The notes: generated by a model not told the origin, from the sequence alone. Numbered from the stretch's first letter, positions 23,266-36,151 are shown. The stretch: 64,000 bases of DNA from Craterostigma plantagineum (GCA_027422505.1 JAPQWV010000420.1:1-64000); one strand, 5' to 3'. Numbers and translations: made by a program.

Positions 23266-25816
23266 TCAATGATGAGGCGTTGGCGGAGGAGGCTTGCACT
23301 GATAGCACTTTGCGAATAGCCCAAACGTATCGACTTGCCTTACGAAATTGGTCATGCTCGCCCACCCACCAAACCCAAACCCAATCACAAATACCCAAAC
23401 CACCACGAACCCGTTCAGCAAGTACATACCCACCCAACTCGGCATGAAAAACGGTGGCTTCTCCGCAGCATTCTAAAAGCGCAAAAAAAAAGGAAACACT
23501 CAAGAATGGATACAACAATAACGCCGATTGGTTCTAATATGAAGTCCGCGGTTTCTAATACCAATATATATATATATATATATGTAACTATATAGGGAAA
23601 TCTTATGAGCACATTATGTGAACACCTTTTACGTTACGTTGATCGGTGCCAGATCAACATGTCATATCAGTATAAGAGGTGTCAATCAAATCCACGTATA
23701 TTTCAATCAATGTTATGTTGATATGGTACGTTGATTTAACACCGATCAACACCACATCGGAGGTGGCCACGTAAGGTGCTCAAGCACCATAAAATTTCTC
23801 TAAACATATATATATATACCTGACGAGCGGAGGCCCTACGGTAGGTGAGCATATGGGCGAGGGACGGGATTATGTAGACGGTGAAGCTGACCAACAGAGC
23901 CCCGACGGCTGAGTTGATGGGCCCGAAGAACGGGAAAATGATGGCCAAGAACCATATGGGCACGACCACTGGGAGCCTCGCCAGAGCCCGAAGGCATATG
24001 CTCCGTGTGTCGTGCATGCCGATCACTTTCTCCCACACAAAGTAAAGCGGCGTGCATGCAAATCCAAACGTGATGAACTGCAATTATAACATAGATCCAT
24101 TATTATTATTATTATTAGTATTATTATTCGTCGGATGTAATAAGAAATTCTTGGCGACGGGGAACCTGGTGGATGAGCATGAGGATGACGGCGGCGTCTC
24201 GAAAGCGGGATTTCGGGAGTAGGGAGAAAGCGTTGGCATGGTTGAGGAGCTGATCGCCGAACGCCCAGTAAACGGCGGAGGCCGACGGGATTGTCAGGGT
24301 GAATACGTACAAAGTGGCTAACAAGTAGATGTACTTGAACTTCCGGGGCTTCCACATGGCGTGCATGATTTCCCTGAATCGACAAATCGTTATTTTTTCG
24401 AAACGTTAGAGATGACGGAGATCTAAGAACCACTTTAGATCAGACCCATAAATGGATCCTGCTATAAAATCAATTGGCTGGCAATAAGTGGAGTAGTCTT
24501 CCAAGTTATATATACTTGTCACTAAAATCAATTTACAATGAAATGGATTTCATTCTAAAATTTAGTCCGCTAAGCTTATATGCAGGTCACACACCGAATT
24601 TGATATACCAACAAATATATCTATCAATCGCGGAAATTTTTCGAAGGCGAATCTAGATAAAAACTTACACGGTGACGGCGTGGCCACCGAACGTGTACAA
24701 GATGTTGGTGGCGCCGGTGAAGTAGAGGACTAACTTCTTAGGGCCCGAGTGGACAACGCCTTCAACCTAGACATGAAAAGAAGAAAAGAGAAAAAGAAGA
24801 GAGCTTGTAATAGAATGAAATGATGAGCTTATAGTGTAATGAAACGAGTTAACTAATTTACCTGTCCGTGGACTAAGGCTGCTATGGTCAAGTACCAAGC
24901 CGTGTAAGTAGTCATCCCAAGCCCTAAGAAGGACCATATTCTGTAATTGTGGAAGGAAGGAATGAAGACTGTAGTTGCACAGCAAGCTCCGAATATGTAC
25001 GTCCATGTCCTCTTGTCCAGGTGGTCATTTATGTAGTAAATGTTACTGTAATAAAAAACCCACAAAAAAAATCACCTTTTTCTTTTTCTTCTCCAAAGAA
25101 TCAATCTTTTTCCTACACAAAGAAAGCACAGACCTTGCGCAGGCAATGAGTTGTATCACAGATCCGAATAGAAGAAAAGTGCAGTTGAAAGCTAATCCCG
25201 CAGCTTTCCAGTATGGGCCTAGCAAACCATCAAGCACTTCAAACCACTGCAAATATACACACGTTTTCTTGTAAGAAAAAAGGAGACGTTTTTAGCAATA
25301 TTTATGTTTTCAGCATATATGGATTTGCAGTATTTATTACCTGAATAACATGGTTCTTGAAGCTAACACCTTCCTTTTCCTTTCTGCTCCTATACTCGAC
25401 GTAAAGAACACTGATGAGGTAAGCTGTCCAACTTCCTAATAAGCCGTAGAACACTTGGAATACGATCCCTGAGAGCATCCCAAGTTGAGAAAATGAGTAA
25501 GGAAGTGTTAACAGCACTTGGGCCACCTGCGAATGAAAGAAAAAAAAAAGACATTTTTTTTTAAAAAAAAATGGAATCTTTACTAATGATGATGAGACGT
25601 TTATGAAATATTATAATGATGAAATAGTACTTGATTAGAAGCACAGCTGAACCAAGCATCCCAAGCTGAGCCACCATGCCATAGAAAGCTTCTGACGCTG
25701 AAAACAGACTGTTCTTCTCCTCCAACGTTGTTGTTGTTTTCTTGATCTTTTCCTTCGTGCTCGCTTTCGCTTATGTTGGGGACAATAGCTTCCTCGGCTT
25801 GCATTAAACCAGACAT
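23266..25816 (-). CDS. LAX1: AUX/LAX auxin influx carrier, intact copy 2
   Basis: Eight minus-strand exons: 25631-25816, 25341-25526, 25134-25246, 24862-25045, 24669-24766, 24166-24373, 23820-24077 and 23266-23472. They sum to 1440 nt and 479 residues, the usual AUX/LAX length, with all introns GT-AG and in phase. The protein is an H+/auxin symporter of the amino acid/auxin permease family in the plasma membrane, with about 10-11 membrane segments. Diagnostic stretches include HGGSAWDAWFSCASNQ, WFEVLDGLLGPYWKAAGLAF, IPSFHNYRIWSFLGLG, FTGATNILYTFGGHAVTV, GFGFGGWASMTNF and the end CYQCKPPPPTPHH. Exon 7 has LTYRRASARQ where relatives I recall have a Ser or Thr after the first Arg. The start MSGLMQAEEAIVP and the neighbouring genes favour LAX1 over LAX2/3; the exact paralogue is an inference. 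Confidence 0.93.
23590..23806. mobile_element. Foldback MITE in LAX intron 7, copy 2
   Basis: Same element as 3500-3716, between two TA tracts. Ends GGGAAATCTTATGAGCAC and its inverted partner GCACCATAAAATTTCTCT. Related to the spacer array at 43906-44955. Confidence 0.65.
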
Positions 25817-26553
25817 TTTCGTAGGTTTTCGTTCCCTCTTTCTTACCTTCTTTCCTATAAGCTGCGTCCGTCTGAAGGGGAGACAAGATACATGAAAAAA
25901 AAGTGAAAATCGAGGGAGAAATGAAGTAAAAATACCCCGAGATCCCAGGCACATACATATTATATACGCTTCCCGACAAATTTAAATAACTACAGATCTA
26001 AAGTTCCGAGATACCCTTGTTGCTTGCTTCTGCCTTTGGTGACTGAGCCCTTTTTCGAGAGAGAGAGAGAGAGAGAGAGAGAGTGAGAGAGAGCAAGTCT
26101 GGCGATGGAGATACGACCCCTCCTAAAAAAATCGAAGCTTTTCTGTGTATACTGAGAAAAAATCCCAAAACAAAAGGCGTGGACAGTTGAATTCAATCAC
26201 TCTTCATTTACAAGAAAAAAAGCAGAGTGAGCACAGAGAAGACATGGACTTGAGAAACGACATGTAATTAAATGCCAGCCCAGAATTTAAATGTTCATCT
26301 CAGCTTTCAGCTGTATCTTATATGTATGTAGCAGCTAAAATCTTTGTAGCCACCAAGAACTTAAATGCACTTCATCATAGCAAATTTATACTGAAGGCGG
26401 CAAGGTATTACTTGGGTAGGCCTCAAAAGGAGCAAACTTTCAACAACAGTAAAAACAGAATAATAGTTATTTATTTTTATCCTCTTCTCTTTTTCAATAG
26501 AAAGAGAGGTGAAAGAGAACAGAGAGGCTTTCTGCTAATATTAAAAGAGACCT
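25817..26553 (-). promoter_or_regulatory. LAX copy 2 5' UTR with probable intron and GA repeat
   Basis: Minus-strand leader. A likely 5' UTR intron has its acceptor CCCCTTCAG near 25875 and a donor around AAG|GGTATC near 26018. A GA/CT microsatellite at 26057-26094 lies in the leader or core promoter. Confidence 0.5.
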
Positions 26554-26562
26554 CTATATATA
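26554..26562 (-). promoter_or_regulatory. Candidate TATA box of LAX copy 2
   Basis: CTTATATATAGAGG on the minus strand, about 740 bp upstream of the ATG, before a long leader with a probable intron. The context is conserved in all three copies (near 6444 and 63207). Position and sequence are the only support. Confidence 0.4.
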
Positions 26563-27304
26563 AGCAAGTGAACAAAGTGCAACTGCTGTGTCAGTGTTTT
26601 GTGGGCTTTTCATTTTCGTAATTATTATTTCTTAGTTTCTTGATTGAAATTAAAATTTGGCTGTTCTCCACTAAATATTCGATTCTTCGGTCTTCGTTTG
26701 GTTTAACAAGATAAAAGAAATAGATGGGATTATCACTCCATTGATTGAGTCTGTCTCTGTCTCCTTTTTTTCCCGACTAAGTATTTCTTCTCTTTTAGGT
26801 AATAGGGAATATCACAATCAATATATACTATCAAGATCTCTAATATATAAAAGAGTTTCATGCCTTCAATTATGATTGAATCCCACGCATGATCAACAAG
26901 TTACTCGAGCTGTAGTAACTGTTGGGAGGCAATGGTTTCAATTTAAGAGATGTAATGTCAGGAAAACATAGGACCTGCCCTCATTCTTGTAATAAGTGTA
27001 TATAAATATTTAATTCGAAAATATTAAAGATTAGTTAACTAAGTTCTGAAATGTTCAGATCCAATTAATGTATGTGACTCAATCACAATCGCAAAGTGGT
27101 TGCATAGCTCACTTAGTTTAATAATCGAATTTAGGATTCAATCTTCTGAACTTCCAGAGAAAAGGCAATTCTCTATGTGCTGACGTCACGGAATAATATA
27201 TATGTTCAAAAAAGGATAAGAACGAATGTAAGATAGAATTAATTAAAGAGATGAACAAACGTGAAGTATTGTAATAATTAACGCAGCGCAGGCCTTTCTT
27301 TTTT
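26563..27304. other. LAX upstream region; right end of the direct duplication
   Basis: AT-rich non-coding DNA. Match to copy 1 ends at about 27304, and the mirrored match to the right arm continues beyond it. No gene seen. Confidence 0.6.
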
Positions 27305-28049
27305 ATCTATCTACATCTCTACCAAACCTAACTTATTCACTTTTTTATAGGAAAAAAATAAAATTTCCCTTTTCTTTTTCGCTCTTTTAATTTAACTTGG
27401 TGGGACTCCAACTTTTTATCATCGGCGCCGTGGAGTGGATTCCGTTATTGGATCGTCTTTAAGCCGAAAGAACTTTGTTGATAACATTAACGCCGTTAAA
27501 GTCCCTACCGTCAAAGTAAACAAACGTGTATATTATTGTGATTATTCCACTGTCGATCATTAAAGCAACAATGGAGATAACCTTGCATGCCAATTATACA
27601 AAAGAGCATTCATATTTGACTTCTTTTTCATACTCATCACTTACATAGAAGACTGAATATTTATTATGAATGGGAATTGTATGTGTTTTTTTAAATAAAA
27701 TAGTAATAGTGGGATTAGTGGAAGAAGTAATGATTAACAAAATGGAATTTACGAGGACGAAGAGATCAATATTCGGAATTGTGTTTCCTTAGTCGCTTAC
27801 TCACTTGGGGTCCCTTTCTTACCACCTTCATCATTATAAATTCCTCACCATATCTATATCTCTCTTTATGTATGTGTGTGAGTGTGTGTATGACACACGG
27901 TATTCAAATTACACACATATATTATTAAAGGTTATTATCATGTTGATTAAGGTAAAATCTAGAGACGACCTCTATTCTCTCTAATCTTTTAATGGAACTA
28001 AAATGATGCTCGCATTAAGGGTATTCGTGTAGCCCTAGACCATACTCTA

Positions 28050-28093
<44 letters not shown>

Positions 28094-30382
28094 TCCTTAA
28101 AGATTACAATTGTAGACTATTATTGCAATAATCGTCATTAAATATAAAAATATACCCCTTTCAAGAAAGTGCAGTTTCATCATTCAAACCCAATCTAGAA
28201 ATGATTAGGCATGTTTCTTAATAGTTTCATATTTCTAAAGCTTGAAATGTTGATAAAAAAATAAAAAATTTGAGCAATGGTGTAAGAGATATATCTGTTT
28301 GGTCGAAAAAACCCAATTCATATGATTAGCTCCGTATGATATCATGCTTTGGTCCATATCCAATAATTCATAATAATAATAATTATAATAATAATAATAA
28401 TAATAATAATCAACTTAAATATATGTCCTTAACTACCCATGAAATAGACCTATGATAAAAGGTCCTACGATCATCACCCATATTGTCATTTATTGCACTG
28501 TATAGATAGTTGGTCGCACTTAATTATCAAACGTAGATCTAAAGCTTTCATGCTTTCGATATTCCATAATTGATATTTATAGTGCAGTCGAATTTATACT
28601 TCTAATCTGTGTAGTTTACGCTTTTCGGTTATATTACATAGACTTCATATCGATCCGATGAATTATAACTATAATAATTTACAATCAACAGTGAGCATAT
28701 AAATTTAGAAGCTATAACGTCTATATTTTTGTTCGATGCAATAAAATTGAGTAGGAGAGTGTTCCTTTCTCAATTGAAATAATTGATGGGTTGGGTTCGA
28801 TAATCTCAACTCTATCCAATGGCAGAAAATATTGTGTCTGTTAGACTTTTTATTGCAAAAAGACGTTGACATGCAAAAAATGAAGGACCACAATGAAAAA
28901 TAATACGATGTCGTATTAGCTAAGGAAGAACTTATTTGCGTTGCATGTTGGTCGGAACTTATAGCTAGTTGTCGAATATTATAATATTATTAAGACTTCG
29001 TATTAATCATTCGAAGAGTTATATCATATATGTATGCAAATACTCTCTTGCATATACTATTATTATTAATCCTCTTCGATGCACGCCTGAAAAGAAATTA
29101 CTGCCAATTGAGAAACAACAGCAATACAAATTTTTATCAAATTAGCACGCAATTTAAAAACAGCTGTTTAAAAGAACAAAAGAAAAAAAAAATAGTCGGT
29201 GCATTTGTAATCTTTGGTAAAAATCAGGTGAAATCTTTTGGGGCCAGCAAAGAATTATTACAATATTTCAAAGCCCACAAAGCGTGTTGTTTTCTGGTTA
29301 GCTGTTGGTACTCGTAGTTATTTAAAACTATTGATCTCCAGCATATTAAATTGGTATATAATAAGTCCTAGATTTAATTAATTAAAACGATGGTGAAGAT
29401 TGATGAATTTATTTTTTCTTTTCACGTGATCGAAATGATGATAGATGTCACTTATAATCTATTCTATTTATAAAAGGGTAATGGTGGATAACTGCCGATT
29501 TGGTCTGCCATTTTATTTTAAATTTAGTCCATCTATTTGTAATTTAATAAGTTATCAATTCACTTCTAAATTTCTATTATTGTAACTATACCCACAACAT
29601 TAGTTTTTACTTGATATATTTAGAAACTATATTTCATTATTAAATATTAAATGTTATAAATATCAAAACTGAAATAACATAATATATTATATTTTTAAAC
29701 ACACATAGAATGTGCAAAAAGAACTAGTTAATATAAAAGGCGTGTATATAATAAATACAAAGGAGAAAATTATACCAACTCGCATGAGAATAAAAACAAA
29801 ATTAACTTTTCAACGTAATATAATATTACTTGGTAACCTTTTTTTTAATAGGGTTTGAATTTCTTCTTGTCGAGGAGAACTGAGAAAAGCGATATTCAAA
29901 TCCTAATATTAGTTTCCTCTTTTATTTAGCTTCGATGCGCTGAAATCACCGAATATGGTCTCTGATTCCTCGTATAAAAATTTCTTACATTTCATTATTT
30001 CCTCGAGACTTATGGTCGTAATATGTATTTGTTCATGGCCGACACATAATATGAAAGGATAGAACCTACTAATGTCATTTCATGGATATATCTGTGACAG
30101 ATTTTCTCTACCTAGTGGGTATTTATTTCATAAGTCATAATCACCCCACTATTACTTCCTTGCGGGTCGCATCTATCCTGTATATAAATTAGTGAGAGTG
30201 GGATATAAACCATCAATTCCAAATTGATTTGGTTTTTAGATTTCTCATTAATTAATAAAACTAGCAGTTGGTGCACATTCGATGCATGTGCAACAATAAC
30301 ATTAAATAAATTTGTCGAGCAGTTTCTTTTTATTATAGAGATCGTGGCCCACTAATTTTGTTTTAGTAATAAATAGTACTAT
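27305..30382. other. AT-rich intergenic region, left arm
   Basis: No supported gene. It has a long (TA)n run at about 28053-28091 and a (TAA)n run near 28371-28411. Short open frames (28705-28893, 29030-29317) look like chance frames, with no recognisable motif. The mirror image is 59385-62463. Confidence 0.6.
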
Positions 30383-30805
30383 TGAAGCAAGCTCGTGACC
30401 ATGAATCCATGCATCATCTAGTCGTGCTGGAAGAGAAGAAAGAAATAACTAAAGCAGAGAAGAACGCGCGTGAAGTTCAATCAAAAGGAAAAACGTGTTC
30501 TCAGAAGAGTTATAAAGAGGCGCTGGTCACTTATAAAACTGCTGAAGCCAACGACATTTTACATACAAAACTGAGTGGAACGACTTTACGCGCGCAAGTG
30601 GATCAGTTTAGCTTAAATACGAAATGAGCACTGTTCTATCTATCATTCATTTTTCATCTTCTTCAGCTTTCATTTTTCTTCTCTGTAAAAAGGTCTGTGT
30701 TGATCGTATTAATAAAGACGATTCACCACCGTGGATGTAGGATTGAAGAACAATCCGAACCACGTAATTCTTGTTTGTTCAAGCTCGCATTTCATTTTTT
30801 TCACA
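30383..30805 (+). repeat. 5' LTR of copia element, left arm
   Basis: Starts TGAAGCAAGCTCG, ends TTTTTTTCACA. Differs from the 3' LTR at, for example, GCTGAAGCC versus GCTTAAGCC, ACGACATTTT versus ACGACGTTTT and ATTAATAAAG versus ATTGATAAAG. Confidence 0.92.
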
Positions 30806-30861
30806 TGGTATCAGAGCACGATTGAAATCAGTGGGAATTCTTGAGCATTCAATCGAACACC

Positions 30862-31488
30862 ATGGCTGCGACAGTATCAGCTTCTACTTCTTCAAGCTCA
30901 GTGGTCCTAATCAACGACCCCTATTTTCTGAACAACAATGACACATCAGGTCAATTACTCATTCACGAACAATTGAATGGAGATAATTACACTACGTGGA
31001 GCCGAGCGATGATGATCGCTCTTATTGGGCGAAATAAGGAAGGATTTGTTAATGGAGTTCTTCTACCGCCAGTTGACAACCCTCAAGATCAGGCAGGCAC
31101 TCAAAATCAGCTCAGCGCTTGGAGGAGGAACAATAACGTAGTCATTTCTTGGATCATCAACTCGGTTTCGAGGGACATTTCATCAAGTATTTTGTACAGC
31201 TCATCTGCTAGGGAGGTTTGGTTGGATCTTGAAGAAAGGTTCGGTCAGACAAATAAACCAAGAGTTTTCCAACTCAAGCGAGAGTTAATTAACCTAGTGC
31301 AAGGTACGAGCAGCATCTCAGTCTATTTTACTAAGCTGAAATCACTCTGGGATGAATTAAGTAACTATCAACCACCAACTCAGTGTACGTGTGGAGGTAT
31401 CAACAAGATCAAAGATTACTTGAATGAAGAGTATGTCTTGACCTTCCTAATGGGGTTAAATGATTCCTACTCGCAAGTTAGAGGGTAG
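30862..31488 (+). pseudogene. Copia gag N-terminal region, ended by nonsense codon
   Basis: ATG 30862 (MAATVSASTSSSS). It contains the Copia gag signature LNGDNYTTWSRAM and a UBN2-like stretch (REVWLDLEERFGQ, FTKLKSLWDELSNY). It terminates at the TAG at 31486-31488, where the family polyprotein normally reads on. The same stop is in the right-arm copy, so it predates the duplication. Cytoplasmic particle protein in active relatives. Confidence 0.85.
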
Positions 31489-34400
31489 ATATTACTAATG
31501 GACCCGTTGCCTTCAATTAAGAAAGCTTTCTCTCTGCTGGTGCAAGAGGAGAAGCAGAGGGCAGTTGCTTCAGGGGCAGTGAAAGACAGTGAGGCTCAGA
31601 TTAATAGCATGGCTATGTTCGCAGCCAAGACTAATCAAGAACCTGCAAGACAGCCTCCACACTATCAGAGAAGGGATGGCACAAAGCCACAGTGCACTCA
31701 CTGCCACAAGAAGGGGCATACAGTTGATACTTGCTATCAACTGCATGGTTTTCCACCAGGGTTTAGACAGGGATTAAGGTTTAAAGGGGCCAGAATTAAC
31801 CAAACCATGGTGGACTCAACTGCTAGGACACTGCAACAAAGCAACCAGACCAGTGATGCTTCAGGGGGAGATACTTTGGTGCAGGTGCAGATGACACCAT
31901 TCCAGCTGCAGAGCCTGAAGGCTTTATTCAACCAATCTGTTGGGACTGTGCCATCTGCTTCATCAGAAGTCTGGCAACAGGCAGAGAAAAACTCAGGTAT
32001 TTGTTTATCTGTTAACTTGCCTCAGCTCACAGGTACTAGATCTTGGGTGGTAGATTCTGGTGCCACTCGGCACATCTGTGGAAATCAGTCTCTTTTATCA
32101 GACATACATGACATAGGTACTTCAAGCATTATTTTACCAGATAGAACAATGGTAAAAGTCAGCAGAGCAGGTACAGTGGTAATAAACAGATTCATAACTT
32201 TGACTGGTGTGCTCTTAGTGCCTCAATTCCATTTTAACCTCATATCAGTAAGTTGCCTAGCAAATGAACAGGGGTATCATTTTTCCTTTGGCCCTAATGG
32301 ATTTGTTGTGCAGGATCATTTGCAGCAAATGATTGGCAGGGGTGAGCTGGTGGAAGGATTATACACAATAAAGAGTGACCCTGCCAGCAAACTCTTAAAT
32401 AGAAACAGCTTTACTTTCCTGAATAAGTTTTCCACTGCTTTATGGCATAATAGGATGGGTCATCCATCAAGCAAGGTGTTAGGATTGCTTGGTAGTACAG
32501 TAAAACATGTTTTCAGCTCAGAGAAGCCATATTGTAAAATCTGTCCACTCGCAAAACAGAAAAAGAACTCATTTCCTACTGATAGTAAAACTGCTTGTGC
32601 TGCTTTTGATTTGGTTCATTGTGACATTTGGGGCCCTTTTCATATTCCATCCCATCTTGGCCATCAATATTTCATTACCATAGTTGATGATTTTTCCAGA
32701 TTCACTTGGTTATTTATGATCAAGCATAAGTCTGAGGCTAGCTCTATCCTGTCCTATTTTTTGGCATACTAGAGACACAATTCAGGTGTAGAATCAAGAC
32801 CGTAAGGTCAGACAATGCAAAGGAATTCAACCTCCTAGAACTCTTTAGAAGCAAGGGAATCATCCATCAGTTATCTTGTGTTCAAACTCCACAACAGAAT
32901 TCTGTTGTGGAGAGAAAACATCAGCATCTACTAAATGTAGCTAGAGCCTTGCTGTTCCAATCTGGTTTGGCTATAAAGTACTGGTCCGAATGTGTGTTGA
33001 CATCAACCTTCCTCATAAATAGGACTCCATCAGTTATGCTAGGAAACAAGAGTCCCTTTGAACTGCTGTTCCAAAGACCTGTAAATTATGATCAACTACG
33101 GGTCTTTGGTTGTTTGTGTTTTTGTGCTACTCTTGCAGCTGCTAGAAGGAAGTTTGACCCGAGGGCAAGGAGTGCGTGTTTATTGGGTACCCAAATGGAA
33201 TGAAGGGCTACAAGGTCATGGACATAAGGACTGGTGAAATCTTTGTTTCTCGAGATGTTAAGTTCAAAGAAGATGAATTTCCATACAAAACAGAACCTGC
33301 TACCACAGATAGGGACCCCTTCTCTGAGCTTGTTCTGCCCAGATCACAAGTATTGGATTCTGATATGAGAAATGAAGAGGAATTGGCTTCCAATGGTCAT
33401 CATGATGAAGAGGAGCTGGCTCATCAAGGGGAACAGAGCACCTCAAATGTTGAAGATCAGCCCCAGACACAGCAACAGCAGAGAAGGTCTGCCAGAGAAA
33501 GCAAGAGACCAACCTATCTAGAAGACTATCATTGCAACAAAGTTTCAGGCCACAGAGTTGTGCATCCATTATCTGAAACACTGTCATACCAGAAGTTTCC
33601 ACCAGAATACCAGGCCCTTGTCACAAATGTTGCCCTGGCCAGTGAGCCTAAGAGCTTTGCTCAGGCATCCTCATCACAGCAATGGCTACAAGCCATGGAA
33701 GAAGATATCAGGCATTCACTGAGAATGAAACCTGGACAATTACTCCACTGCCTGAAGGAGCCAAATCCATTGGGTGCCGTTGGGTCTACAAGATCAAATA
33801 CAATTCAAATGGTGAGATAGAGAAATACAAGGCACGTCTGGTTGCTAAGGGATACGATCAGAGAGAGGGGGTAGACTACATTGATACGTTTGCCCCGGTA
33901 GCCAAACCAAATACTATCAAAATCCTCCTAGCTTTGGCCACCAAGCTCAAGTGGAATCTAGCACAATTGGATGTAAGCAATGCGTTCCTAAATGGAGACT
34001 TAACAGAGGAGTGTTCATGGATTTACCTGAAGGATTCAACAAGAGCTATAGCAGATCAGGGACAAATCGAATGGTCTGTAAGTTGCATAAATCCCTGTAC
34101 GGGCTGAAACAAGCGTCAAGACAATGGAATATGAAATTTACAGAGGCAGTAAAGAGATTTGGTTTCACCCAGACTCACTCGGACCACACACTCTTCATCA
34201 GGGGCAGAGGTGATCATCTAGTCATACTACTAGTATATGTAGATGACATGATCCTGGCGGGACCCTCCATTGACGAGATAAACCAAGTTAAGAGCCTCTT
34301 GGGGACATGCTTTAAGATCAAAGACCTTGGGACTTAAGATTCTTTCTTGGCATTGAGGTAGAAAGGAGCACGGCAGGGATTCTCATTACCCAAAGACAAT

Positions 34401-35201
34401 ATGCCTTGCAACTTCTTACAGATTCCGGGTATCTAGAAGCAAAACCACTGACAACACCTATAAACCCCAGTGATAAGCTGTCCAAAGAAGGGGGAGACTT
34501 GTTGACAGATCCTTTTAAGTACCGCAGATTAGTAGGGAGACTGCTTTATTTAACTCTCACAAGACCAGACATCTCCTACTCCGTGCACAAACTCAGCCAA
34601 TACATGGCTTCTCCCAGATCAGACCATCTTAGGGCAGCTCATCACCTGCTCAGGTACATTAAGGCAACTCCAGGACAGGGAATATTCATGAGTACAAACC
34701 CAGGATTACACCTTAGGGGCTTCTCTGACTCAGACTGGGCAAACTGTCAAGATACAAGGAAGTCTATAACTGGATATTGCACCTTCCTTGGAGACTCCAT
34801 CATTACTTGGAAATCTAAGAAACAGGCGACTGTATCTAGGTCCTCAACAGAGGCAGAATATAGGGCTTTAGGCTCAGCTGTAGCTGAGATGTTATGGATC
34901 AAACAGTTGCTTCAAGAATTGCACATATCAGTTCAGCAAGTTCCTACCTTATACTGTGATAACCAGTCTGCATTAAAGCTAGCATCAAACCCAAAATTTC
35001 ATGAGAGGTCCAAACATATCGAGATAGACTGCCACTTTATCAGGCATCATATCTCAATCGGATCAGTTAAGGTGCTACCTGTAAGGAGTGAAGACTAGTT
35101 GGCTGATGTTCTAACCAAACCGCTCACAGGTCCTTTGTTACAGAGACTGTTGTTCAAGATGTCAGTAGTGAATTACTACCTTCCATCTTGCGGGGGCATA
35201 T
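31489..35201 (+). pseudogene. Copia gag-pol remainder: zinc knuckle, protease, integrase, reverse transcriptase, RNase H (broken)
   Basis: In order: zinc knuckle CTHCHKKGHTVDTC (about 31693), protease WVVDSGATRHI (32046), GAG-pre-integrase LWHNRMGHPSSK (32440), integrase core with FDLVHCDIWGPF and FITIVDDFSRFTW (32605-33100), reverse transcriptase with YVDDMILAG (34236) and RNase H with DSDWANCQDTRKS and STEAEYRAL (34725-34875). Breaks shared with the right-arm copy are a frame change near 33165, another near 33700 and a TAG at 35096. Breaks seen only here are single-base losses near 32768, 34013 and 34333. This element cannot move on its own. Confidence 0.9.
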
Positions 35202-35622
35202 TGAAGCAAGCTCGTGACCATGAATCCATGCATCATCTAGTCGTGCTGGAAGAGAAGAAAGAAATAACTAAAGCAGAGAAGAACGCGCGTGAAGTTCAAT
35301 CAAAAGGAAAAACGTGTTCTCAGAAGAGTTATAAAGAGGCGCTGGTCACTTATAAAACTGCTTAAGCCAACGACGTTTTACATACAAAACTGAGTGGAAC
35401 GACTTTACGCGCGCAAGTGGATCAGTTTAGCTTAAATACGAAATGAGCACTGTTCTATCTATCATTCATTTTTCATCTTCTTCAGCTTTCATTTTCTTCT
35501 CTGTAAAAAGGTCTGTGTTGATCGTATTGATAAAGACGATTCACCACCGTGGATGTAGGATTGAAGAACAATCCGAACCACGTAATTCTTGTTTGTTCAA
35601 GCTCGCATTTCATTTTTTCACA
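35202..35622 (+). repeat. 3' LTR of copia element, left arm
   Basis: Same sequence as the 5' LTR apart from about three substitutions. Follows the polypurine tract at 35192-35199. Confidence 0.92.
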
Positions 35623-35945
35623 ATTGACCAATTCCATTGCAAATCGGTAGATTCTATTGTACAGACCAATTCAATTTCGGCAGTTTCTATTATACAGACC
35701 AAATCCAATTGAAATTCGGCAGTTTATAGATATACAGACCAAATCAGTTTTGATTTGACGGTTTGTATCCCCCTCTCTCCAATTATAAAATAGTATAGAT
35801 AATAACAATATAACTTCGTGTAACCAACCACTAACACAATATTTTTTATATTCCCAAAATTGTCTTTCTATTTTTAGTATTATGATTTCTTTATTAAATA
35901 TAGATAACATGGCATGCAGATCGGGTGTGCAAGAAAATATACTAG
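35623..35945. other. Flank between copia element and Stowaway-like MITE, left arm
   Basis: Repeated phrases built on ACAGACCAAATCC and CAATTCGGCAGTTT at 35640-35730 form a short degenerate tandem repeat. No gene. Confidence 0.5.
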
Positions 35946-36151
35946 TACTCATTTCTTCCATCTTCTATTTCCGTCGATTCTCATTCTACTTTTTATAAAA
36001 ATTTCCAATAATTTTACCATTTATATTTAAAAAAGCTTCTAATTTGAGTGCTCACTAATTGTTCTTCTCAGCAAAGTGTATTATAATATAAAAAATTATG
36101 GTTCTTAATTTTACCCACTAATTTTGGAAAGAATTAGTGGGACAGATGTAG
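35946..36151. mobile_element. Stowaway-like MITE, left arm (internally shortened)
   Basis: The right end GTGGGACAGATGTAG is followed by TA. The left end is degenerate. The better preserved mirror copy at 53553-53813 has both CTACATCTGTCCCACTT and AGTGGGACGAAGGAAG ends with TA flanks, the Stowaway (Tc1/mariner MITE) pattern. Confidence 0.55.

Larger units (their letters stand above)
30383..35622 (+). mobile_element. Ty1-copia LTR retrotransposon, left arm copy
   Basis: 5.24 kb with LTRs of about 422 bp at 30383-30805 and 35202-35622. A primer-binding site TGGTATCAGAGC at 30806 (initiator tRNA-Met) and a purine-rich GCGGGGGCATA before the 3' LTR fix the ends. The order of domains, protease then integrase then reverse transcriptase then RNase H, defines Copia. 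The flanking 5-mers (ACTAT on the left, ATTGA on the right) do not match, so no target duplication is visible. The two LTRs differ by about three substitutions. Confidence 0.95.

Noticed and set aside
28053..28411. TA and TAA runs considered as a possible matrix attachment site or origin
   Set aside because: Simple microsatellites are enough to explain them.
29030..29317. 95-codon frame in the left-arm intergenic region
   Set aside because: Lys- and Asn-rich, no start context or domain. Conserved in the right arm only because the whole arm is duplicated.
33300..33602. 100-codon antisense frame in the copia interior
   Set aside because: Antisense shadow of the linker between integrase and reverse transcriptase.
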